A stretch of DNA of 5,046 nt from Bacteroidota bacterium (GTDB taxonomy: Bacteria > Bacteroidota > Bacteroidia > Bacteroidales > JADFUO01): NCBI GenBank assembly GCA_030614305.1, contig JAUWKH010000152.1, positions 1 through 5,046 of the forward strand, read 5' to 3'. The notes under the pieces are model-generated. The model had not been told where the DNA came from and did not search any database. It saw nothing but the letters and a program-made list of their open reading frames with translations. A program made the translations under genes and the position numbers. This document shows, one piece after another, positions 1 through 4,871 of this stretch (its first letter is position 1; the number at the start of each line of letters is the position of its first letter).

Positions 1-54
1 AATACAAATAAATCTCAGCGCCTCCGCAAAGCAGCTTCAGCGCTCGCGAAATGA

Positions 55-131
55 CCAAAATCTCAATATTCAAAGCTATTTTGAACATTTGATCATTGAT
101 ATTTGGAATTTATTTGTTATTTGTAATTTGG
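55..131. repeat. Degenerate heptamer array (CAAAT then ATTTG) with orientation flip
   Basis: Bases 87-131 read as near-perfect seven-base units built on ATTTG: 87-93, 94-100, 101-107, a short unit at 108-111, then 112-118, 119-125 and 126-131. Just before them, bases 55-74 carry the reverse-complement form (CCAAAAT at 55-61, ATTCAAA at 68-74). The left part can therefore pair imperfectly with 80-106. No open reading frame with protein character crosses the stretch. I recall similar ATTTG-rich spacers from Bacteroidota genomes, but that is memory, not a search. The repeat pattern is seen directly; any function is unknown. Confidence 0.6.
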
Positions 132-177
132 TGCTTCATTTTATGTAAATCCTTGACTTTATAGACCGACACTATCT

Positions 178-220
178 AATGACCACTGAATTACCATTTA
201 ATGACAATTGAATGAACCAG
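178..220. repeat. Four degenerate 11-bp direct repeats (AATGACCAnTG-like)
   Basis: Four consecutive units begin with AAT at 178, 189, 200 and 211: AATGACCACTG, AATTACCATTT, AATGACAATTG and AATGAACCAG (the last is ten bases). The octamer AATGACCA of the first unit also occurs at 50-57, before the ATTTG array. Unlike the other arrays in the window, I see no switch to the reverse-complement form here. The stretch lies between the window edge and the 3' end of the minus-strand small gene. The function is unknown. Confidence 0.5.
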
Positions 221-251
221 AAAAAAATAGGGCACGCAGCAAAGCGAATTA

Positions 252-389
252 CTAAAAAGCAGGATTCTGGAAATAATATCCTTTTCCGTCGCAATCAATA
301 CAATTGACATCAAAACCTTTGCAACGGCATTCTTTAGCTCCTTTTGGCATATCACTGATTATTTTATTCTTTGAATTCTCCATTATCAT
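252..389 (-). CDS. Small cysteine-rich protein, DnaJ-zinc-finger-like
   Basis: This is a 45-residue reading frame on the minus strand, with ATG at 389-387 and TAG at 254-252. A second ATG two codons in (383-381) is an equally plausible start. Residues 21-37 carry four cysteines as CRC (21 and 23) and CIDCDGKGY (30 and 33). This resembles one CxxCxGxG half-site of DnaJ-type zinc fingers, with CxC as the other ligand pair, so it probably binds one zinc ion. The rest is a lysine-rich N-terminal tail with no signal peptide or membrane segment, which suggests a cytoplasmic protein. A perfect TAGATTTG -7 element lies about 39 bases upstream of the start, which supports expression. It is transcribed away from the porW-like gene. 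I do not recognise a named family. Only the motif suggests metal binding. Confidence 0.6.
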   Translation of the reverse strand: MIMENSKNKIISDMPKGAKECRCKGFDVNCIDCDGKGYYFQNPAF

Positions 390-427
390 TATTTTAGTGT
401 GAGTTCAATAATTTCTCTAATATAGTA

Positions 428-435
428 CAAATCTA
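428..435 (-). promoter_or_regulatory. -7 element (TAGATTTG) for the small cysteine-rich gene
   Basis: Read on the minus strand, 435 to 428 is TAGATTTG, a perfect match to the Bacteroidota sigma-ABfr -7 consensus TAnnTTTG. It lies 38 bases before the first ATG at 389, so transcription would start near 420-423 with a leader of about 30 bases. No TTTG or TTG lies at the usual -33 distance (about 455-460), so the upstream element is weak or absent. Confidence 0.5.
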
Positions 436-451
436 CAAACAAAACCTAAAT

Positions 452-485
452 TTTGCATGTAATTAAAAAAAATAAAATATTTTTG
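452..485 (+). promoter_or_regulatory. Promoter for porW operon (TTTG, 22 bp, TATTTTTG)
   Basis: TATTTTTG at 478-485 matches the Bacteroidota -7 consensus TAnnTTTG exactly. TTTG at 452-455 matches the -33 element, with a 22-base spacer that falls within the range reported for this promoter class. The predicted transcription start is about 490-493, which gives a leader of roughly 90 bases before the TTG start at 581. The -33 region overlaps the upstream zone of the minus-strand promoter, so the two promoters lie back to back. Confidence 0.6.
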
Positions 486-580
486 TAAAATCAAAGTTAA
501 TAAAACATAACGCAGCAAACTGCAAGATAAAAAATAAAAGTCTAAATAGCTATTTCGTAATATTATAAATTTACGGTAAC

Positions 581-3220
581 TTGATTGTAAAAAAATTATA
601 TAAATTTCTGAATATAACTGCAATTTTCTTAATGTTGATTATTTTATTTTCGTGCTCCACAAAAAAAAATAGTTTTACACGAAGAATTTATCATAATTTA
701 ACATCCCATTATAACTGTTACTGGAATGGTAATGAAAGTTATAAAGAAGGAAAAGCCGAGCTGATAAAAATTGTTGTTGATGATTACAATAAAATCCTTC
801 CGATTTTTAACTATGGAGAAAAGGCTAATGCAACAACATTAAATCCATATATGGACAGGGCAATAGAAAAAGCCTCAATAACTATTCAGCGTCATTCAAT
901 GCATTTTAACGGTAAAGAATATTGCAGATGGATTGACGACAGCTATATGCTTATTGGAAAAGCATACTTTTATAAACAGGAATACATTGGTGCCCGCAGA
1001 ACCTTCAATTTTGTGATTAAAGAATATAGCGATAATGAGATCAAGTATAATGCAATGTTGTGGTTGGCTCAAACATATAATCAAATGGGTGAATTTGAAA
1101 AATCAGAAGCATTGCTTAACTCATTTCAAAGCAAAGAGGAAAAAGAATTTATTAAACCTAAAATTTTGAAAAAGTTCCCTTTAATATTTGCAAATTATTA
1201 CATACTTCAGGAAAAATATGACCCGGCAATAAATTATTTATACAGGAGCATTGAATTAAATTCAAACAAACAACTTATTACAAGGCTCAAATTTATCCTC
1301 GCTCAGATTTATCAAAAGGAAAATCATCTCACTCAAGCTTCGGAATTATATTCACAGGTTGTTAAACGAAATCCTCCTTATGAAATGGCTTTTCAGGCAA
1401 AAATTAATTTAGCCAAAACTTATGATGCAGCTTCAGGTGATAGTAAGCAGATTAATAAAACACTTACAAAAATGCTTAAAGATGTTAAAAATAAGGAATA
1501 TAAAGACCAGATTTATTATGCATTGGCTGAGATTGCCCTTAAAGATGGCAATGATACATTAGGTATAAATTATTTAAAATTATCAGTTAGTTCAAGTTCT
1601 AACAATGATTATCAAAAAGTAACATCTTCATTAAAACTTGCTGATATTTATTTTATAATTCCCGAATATGAAAATGCTCAGGCATATTACGACACTGCAA
1701 TGCAATCATTGCCCGAAGACTTTCCCAATTATAAAGTAATAAAAAACAAAGCACTAACACTGTCTTCTTTGGTTACAAACTTATCAGTCATTCAGCTTGA
1801 AGATAGTTTGCAATATCTTGCTAGCCTGTCGGAAGATGACAGAAATGCTATTGTTGACAATATCATTGAAAAATATATTAAAGATGAAGAAGAAAGAATA
1901 GAGCAGGAATTATTAGCACAACAAGATAGAGGATTATCGGGTCAAACTGACTTTACACAGGATACCAGAATCGGAGCATGGTATTTTTATAACACGCAAA
2001 TGCTTAGTTCCGGATATTCGGAATTTGTAAAAAATTGGGGTAACAGAAAATTAGAAGATAACTGGAGGTTAAGCAATAAGCAAGTTATTTCATTTGATTT
2101 TGAAGAGCAGGATGAAATTGTAGCGGATAGTTTAGGAGTTGATAGCGCTGTAGTAGTTTCAACAAATCCAAAAAAAAGAGAGTATTATCTGCAAAATATT
2201 CCTTTGACAGAGAAAGAAATTAAAATTTCCAATGATAAAATTATTGATGCATCATTTAATTTAGGTATGCTGTATAAAGAAGGATTAGATGATAATGAAA
2301 AATCCATTGAATCGTATGAGGAACTGCTTAATCGCTTTCCGCAAAATAAATATCAATTGAAGGCTTATTATAGTTTATATAAACTTTATACTGAGGAAGA
2401 TGATCAGGAAAAGCTTAATTTTTACAAAAATCTGATAATTAATAAATATCCTGAAAGTGATTTTGCAAAAGTTATTCAGGATCCGGATTATTATAAAACC
2501 ATGAATGCACAACATGATCTTGCCGCTGCTCTATATAAAAACACTTATGAAGCTTTTACCAATGAGCAGTATTATATGGTTATTAGTTATTCCGACAATG
2601 CAATGTCAACGTATAGTGATACTGCATTAATGCCAAAATTTGAGTTCCTGCGAGCATTGTCAATTGGAAAAATTGAGATTGTTGATTCATTGCAAACAAC
2701 TTTAGAACAGCTTATACAAAAATATCCAGAAAGTGAAGTAAAGCCCTTGGCCCAAAATATTCTTGACTACTTATCAAGTGAATCTTCAGTATCAGGAGAA
2801 GATAGTTTAGGAGTATCGGGTGAAGATGATGATTTCATTTCACCATATATTTATGATCCTAATGCAATATTTTTTTATATGCTTATTGTAAAAGAAAAAT
2901 CTGTAAATTTGAATGCATTAAAAGTAAAAATATCAGATTTTAACAAAAAATATTACAGGCTTGAAAAACTGACAATTAACAGTATTTTGTTGGATAATAA
3001 CAGGCATATGATAACAGTTGGTAATTTTGGAAATATGGAATATGCAATGGATTACTTTAATGCAATTTCAATAGACGAATATGTTTTTTCAAGTCTTACA
3101 CCTAGTGATTATAAAAATTTTTTGATATCAACTGAGAATTATCCTGTATTTTATAAAAACAAGGATACAGAACAATATTCAAAATTTTTTGAAGAAAATT
3201 ATTTAAAGAAACAAAAATAA
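581..3220 (+). CDS. porW: Type IX secretion system lipoprotein PorW/SprE-like (TPR)
   Basis: This is an 879-residue lipoprotein of the PorW/SprE family, which is required for protein export by the T9SS and, in gliding species, for motility. A signal peptide at residues 1-24 ends in lipobox LFSC, with Cys25 as the lipidated residue. The conserved family N-terminus follows: SFTRRIYHNLTSHYN, then YWNGNESYKEG. Tetratricopeptide-like helix pairs span about 110-420. Next come a family-type segment with GAWYFYN near 465 and WGNRKLEDNWR near 486, a second TPR stretch at about 556-625, an acidic Ser/Asp/Glu linker at about 730-755, and a conserved C-terminal region from about 760 ending in KFFEENY. 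TTG at 581 was chosen because it supplies the full signal peptide; the first ATG, at 632, would leave only seven residues before Cys25. Length is typical of the family. It heads a probable operon with bactofilin and atpZ. Family assignment is firm; the exact role in this organism is inferred. Confidence 0.93.
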   Translation: MIVKKLYKFLNITAIFLMLIILFSCSTKKNSFTRRIYHNLTSHYNCYWNGNESYKEGKAELIKIVVDDYNKILPIFNYGEKANATTLNPYMDRAIEKASITIQRHSMHFNGKEYCRWIDDSYMLIGKAYFYKQEYIGARRTFNFVIKEYSDNEIKYNAMLWLAQTYNQMGEFEKSEALLNSFQSKEEKEFIKPKILKKFPLIFANYYILQEKYDPAINYLYRSIELNSNKQLITRLKFILAQIYQKENHLTQASELYSQVVKRNPPYEMAFQAKINLAKTYDAASGDSKQINKTLTKMLKDVKNKEYKDQIYYALAEIALKDGNDTLGINYLKLSVSSSSNNDYQKVTSSLKLADIYFIIPEYENAQAYYDTAMQSLPEDFPNYKVIKNKALTLSSLVTNLSVIQLEDSLQYLASLSEDDRNAIVDNIIEKYIKDEEERIEQELLAQQDRGLSGQTDFTQDTRIGAWYFYNTQMLSSGYSEFVKNWGNRKLEDNWRLSNKQVISFDFEEQDEIVADSLGVDSAVVVSTNPKKREYYLQNIPLTEKEIKISNDKIIDASFNLGMLYKEGLDDNEKSIESYEELLNRFPQNKYQLKAYYSLYKLYTEEDDQEKLNFYKNLIINKYPESDFAKVIQDPDYYKTMNAQHDLAAALYKNTYEAFTNEQYYMVISYSDNAMSTYSDTALMPKFEFLRALSIGKIEIVDSLQTTLEQLIQKYPESEVKPLAQNILDYLSSESSVSGEDSLGVSGEDDDFISPYIYDPNAIFFYMLIVKEKSVNLNALKVKISDFNKKYYRLEKLTINSILLDNNRHMITVGNFGNMEYAMDYFNAISIDEYVFSSLTPSDYKNFLISTENYPVFYKNKDTEQYSKFFEENYLKKQK

Positions 3221-3240
3221 TATTTAAAACACTTAATAAG

Positions 3241-3648
3241 ATGGCTAAAAATAATATTAATGAAACCGCTTCCAGAAATTTACTGGGTGCCGACACTACC
3301 GTAAAAGGTGATATTGAATCAAACGGTGATTTTAGAATTGATGGTACTTTAATAGGTTCAATAAGTTCAAAAGGCAAAGTAGTTGTTGGTTCTACAGGAA
3401 ATGTTGAGGGAGAGATCAAATGCCAGAATGCCGATATTTCTGGAAAGGTAAAAGCAAATGTAACTGTAGCTGAACTACTTTCTTTAAAAGCTTCGGCTAA
3501 ATTTTCAGGGGAAATTACAACAGGTAAACTTGCAATTGAGCCGGGAGCAAAATTTTCCGGTTCGTGTAATATGGGGGAAACAAAATTATCAGATAATAAA
3601 TTCCCTTTAAAAAATGAAGGACATAAAATCAAAGAAAAAACTATTTGA
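3241..3648 (+). CDS. Bactofilin (polymer-forming cytoskeletal protein)
   Basis: This 135-residue bactofilin belongs to a family whose members polymerise without nucleotide into membrane-associated filaments and act as scaffolds for envelope enzymes and cell shape. The core, about residues 14-115, shows the repeated short beta-strands and glycine turns of the right-handed beta-helix: TTVKGDIESNGDFRIDGTL, VVVGSTGNVEGEI, ADISGKVKANV and AKFSGEITTGKLAIEPGAKF. Short disordered tails flank it, as is usual, and length is typical. The gene starts 20 bases after the porW-like stop with no promoter consensus between, which supports co-transcription. Its last 35 bases overlap atpZ in another frame, so the charged C-terminal tail (from about residue 125) is encoded by dual-use DNA. 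No transmembrane segment is visible. Family assignment is very secure; the cellular role here is not known. Confidence 0.94.
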   Translation: MAKNNINETASRNLLGADTTVKGDIESNGDFRIDGTLIGSISSKGKVVVGSTGNVEGEIKCQNADISGKVKANVTVAELLSLKASAKFSGEITTGKLAIEPGAKFSGSCNMGETKLSDNKFPLKNEGHKIKEKTI

Positions 3649-3835
3649 TAGTTATGCCAGATATTCTACTATTGCTGTGCAAATGCTGGTGATAATACTC
3701 GTTGGTGTATTTGGCGGTATTGAACTTGATAAACTGATTAAATTGGAATTCCCTGTTTTTACAGTTGTTTTATCTGTTTTATCAGTTATTTTAGCTATTT
3801 ATTATGTAACAAAAGACCTTATAAAAAAGAAATAA
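3614..3835 (+). CDS. atpZ: AtpZ, F1Fo ATP synthase-associated membrane protein
   Basis: This is a 73-residue inner-membrane protein of the AtpZ/AtpI family (ATPase_gene1 type), usually encoded just before the ATP synthase genes. AtpZ and AtpI have been linked to magnesium/calcium movement or to synthase assembly. Two membrane helices are visible, about 18-37 and 46-66, joined by the family signature GVFGGIELDKL, whose two glycines and acidic residue are typical. The N-terminus is lysine-rich (MKDIKSKKKLFDSYARYS) and the C-terminus ends in lysines, which fits a cytoplasmic hairpin. The start is well constrained: the only later in-frame Met, at residue 24, lies inside helix 1, so the 35-base overlap with bactofilin is probably real and implies translational coupling. 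The family call is strong. Confidence 0.88.
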   Translation: MKDIKSKKKLFDSYARYSTIAVQMLVIILVGVFGGIELDKLIKLEFPVFTVVLSVLSVILAIYYVTKDLIKKK

Positions 3836-3836
3836 C

Positions 3837-3949
3837 GGTAATGGTAAAGGTTAGGAATCCGGTTTAGTTAAAAGGTAAAGGTTAGGTATAAAAAATCTTT
3901 ACCTTTACCTCTAAACCAAACAGGCATCTTAACCCTAACCTTATAACCC
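3837..3949. repeat. Hexamer-based array folding into nested inverted repeats
   Basis: The first half is built from units such as GGTAAA and GGTTAG. The 13-mer GGTAAAGGTTAGG occurs twice, at 3843-3855 and 3874-3886. The second half carries the reverse complements. Three nested pairings are exact: 3847-3855 with 3934-3942 (AAGGTTAGG), 3861-3867 with 3911-3917 (GGTTTAG), and 3874-3882 with 3901-3909 (GGTAAAGGT). The element begins one base after the atpZ stop and could form a long imperfect hairpin in RNA or a cruciform in DNA. No U-run follows a stem, so it is not a standard intrinsic terminator, although it could stabilise the upstream mRNA 3' end. Confidence 0.65.
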
Positions 3950-4041
3950 AAATAAATAATAAAAAACTAAAAGCACTTTCGACCAACGGGAGTATGGATA
4001 TCTTTTATCTTTATTTAACATAAAACCAAAGCTAATACAGA

Positions 4042-4422
4042 ATGAAGTCTGTTTATTTTAACTTTCTTAAAAGAATAATAATTTTCTCAATTGCTTTTGC
4101 TCTGATATGTTTTACTGTCGGATATTTTTTACCTGCCGAATATATTACTCCGGCATTACCATACTTGTTTTTATTTTTTCTTTCCATAACACTTATAGTT
4201 CATTATGTTTTATTTAAAGCATCTGAAAAAAGATTCAACAAGTTTACAACCTACTTTATGCTTGCAACTTTTTTAAAACTTATGCTTTACATAGCAGTAT
4301 TATTAATTTATGTTCTTCTGAACAGATCCGATGCAATTCCGTTTATAATTACATTTTTTATCTTATATATTTTTTACACTGTTTTTGAAGTAATATCAAT
4401 ACTTTCATATTCAAAATCCTGA
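4042..4422 (+). CDS. Probable AtpI-like ATP synthase accessory membrane protein
   Basis: This 126-residue, very hydrophobic protein has four predicted membrane helices at about 12-30, 39-58, 71-93 and 98-121. A charged loop (KASEKRFNKF, 59-68) divides it into two hairpins. Helix 3 contains a buried lysine (Lys79) and helix 4 a glutamate (Glu116). The layout and the position just after atpZ fit the AtpI-type proteins found between atpZ and atpB in many Bacteroidota; such proteins are thought to help assemble the c-ring. The sequence alone is not diagnostic, so the name rests mainly on context and topology. The gene is separated from atpZ by 206 bases of repeat-containing DNA, unlike the tight spacing upstream. 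No perfect TAnnTTTG lies ahead of it; TATCTTTA at 4006-4013 is only a near match. No atpB follows within the window. Confidence 0.6.
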   Translation: MKSVYFNFLKRIIIFSIAFALICFTVGYFLPAEYITPALPYLFLFFLSITLIVHYVLFKASEKRFNKFTTYFMLATFLKLMLYIAVLLIYVLLNRSDAIPFIITFFILYIFYTVFEVISILSYSKS

Positions 4423-4470
4423 ACAACAACATAGCGTAGCATAGATACAAACAAATTAGCTTAAGTGAAA

Positions 4471-4512
4471 GCAGTCGGTAGTCAGCAGTCCACAGCCTTC
4501 AGTCGGCAGTTG
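4471..4512. repeat. GC-rich heptamer array, CAGTC orientation (six units)
   Basis: Six consecutive seven-base units, starting at 4471, 4478, 4485, 4492, 4499 and 4506, follow the consensus nCAGTCn, as in GCAGTCG and GCAGTCC. Twenty-five of the 42 bases are G or C, far above the AT-rich surroundings. The array lies upstream of the four-helix-bundle-like fragment, and its core CAGTC is the reverse complement of the GACTG core that dominates the array downstream of that fragment. Confidence 0.7.
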
Positions 4513-4555
4513 ATATGTTACAAATAAAGAAATAATTATTAATTAATCTAAAAAT

Positions 4556-4690
4556 ATGGCAACGGGATTCAGAAACTCAATAGCTTGTAAGTGTATTGAT
4601 CTTGAAAAGTTTAATCATCTTAACAATCGCTCTGAAGAAATTGGAAAATTATTAAATCATATGATTATAAATTCTGAAAAATATAAATAG
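4556..4690 (+). pseudogene. C-terminal remnant of a four-helix-bundle protein
   Basis: This is a 44-codon frame from ATG 4556 to TAG 4688-4690. Its second half (IDLEKFNHLNNRSEEIGKLL, then NHMIINSEKYK) strongly resembles the C-terminal helix of the small four-helix-bundle proteins related to the 23S rRNA intervening-sequence protein, in which SEEIGKLLN-type motifs are followed by a short helix end. Full members are about 115-120 residues, so roughly the first two thirds is missing. An in-frame stop (TAA, 4544-4546) lies just upstream, so the missing part is not encoded in this frame. No promoter consensus is seen. GC-rich heptamer arrays flank it on both sides. It is most likely a decayed gene fragment carried with the repeats. 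A functional 44-residue peptide is possible but less likely. The family call comes from recall of motifs, not alignment. Confidence 0.55.
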
Positions 4691-4701
4691 GATGGAAGTT
4701 T

Positions 4702-4778
4702 GCAGTCGGCAGTAGGAGACTGTAGACTGGGGACTGAAGACTGAGGACTGGGGACTGGGAACTGAGTATTGAGGACTG
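4702..4778. repeat. GC-rich heptamer array (eleven units) that flips from CAGTC to GACTG
   Basis: Eleven seven-base units run without interruption. The first two (GCAGTCG at 4702-4708, GCAGTAG at 4709-4715) match the upstream array in orientation. From 4716 on, nine units end in the reverse-complement core, with consensus nnGACTG (GGGACTG at 4730-4736 and 4751-4757, AGGACTG at 4744-4750 and 4772-4778, one degenerate unit at 4765-4771). Forty-three of 77 bases are G or C. The array can pair with itself around 4715 and with the array at 4471-4512. It lies between the gene remnant and the promoter of the next gene. Confidence 0.75.
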
Positions 4779-4831
4779 ATAATCAAAAAACCAATACTTT
4801 ACTATAAAAACAAAGTTTTACAGGATAATAG

Positions 4832-4839
4832 TATATTTG
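4832..4839 (+). promoter_or_regulatory. -7 element (TATATTTG) for the downstream secreted-protein gene
   Basis: TATATTTG is an exact match to the Bacteroidota -7 consensus TAnnTTTG. It lies 32 bases before the ATG at 4872, so transcription would start near 4844-4847 with a leader of about 25 bases. I find no TTTG or TTG at the usual -33 distance (about 4807-4812), so the upstream element is weak. The site suggests the gene is transcribed independently of the atpZ/atpI-like genes. Confidence 0.5.
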
Positions 4840-4871
4840 CATTAAGAAATTTGTCTCGTTAAAATTTTTAC

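Noticed and set aside
17..44. GC-rich inverted repeat AGCGC...GCGCT at the window start
   Set aside because: A five-base stem with an 18-base loop is too weak for a structured RNA or terminator; it may be part of a dispersed spacer repeat cut by the window edge.
221..252. Possible intrinsic terminator for the small minus-strand gene, with seven T (minus strand) at 227-221
   Set aside because: The preceding sequence gives only about a three-base stem, too weak to call a terminator.
417..623. 68-codon minus-strand frame rich in Phe, Leu and Ile
   Set aside because: It spans the promoter region and the porW signal-peptide codons, has low-complexity AT-driven composition, and shows no family motif.
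896..1084. 62-codon minus-strand frame
   Set aside because: It lies wholly inside the well-supported porW-like gene and has no recognisable protein character.
3102..3632. 176-codon minus-strand frame covering the bactofilin gene
   Set aside because: It is antisense to a clear bactofilin; the Ser/Pro/Phe-rich translation is the typical shadow of beta-helix coding sequence.
3837..3949. Riboswitch or other known structured RNA upstream of the AtpI-like gene
   Set aside because: The fold is explained by simple hexamer repeats and their complements; no known riboswitch core motif is visible.
3999..4013. Promoter for the AtpI-like gene (TATCTTTT / TATCTTTA)
   Set aside because: Both miss the final G of TAnnTTTG and lack a convincing TTTG at the right distance, so this is only a near match.
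4471..4778. CRISPR array interpretation of the repeat blocks
   Set aside because: Units are seven bases, degenerate and contiguous, with no unique spacers and no cas genes.
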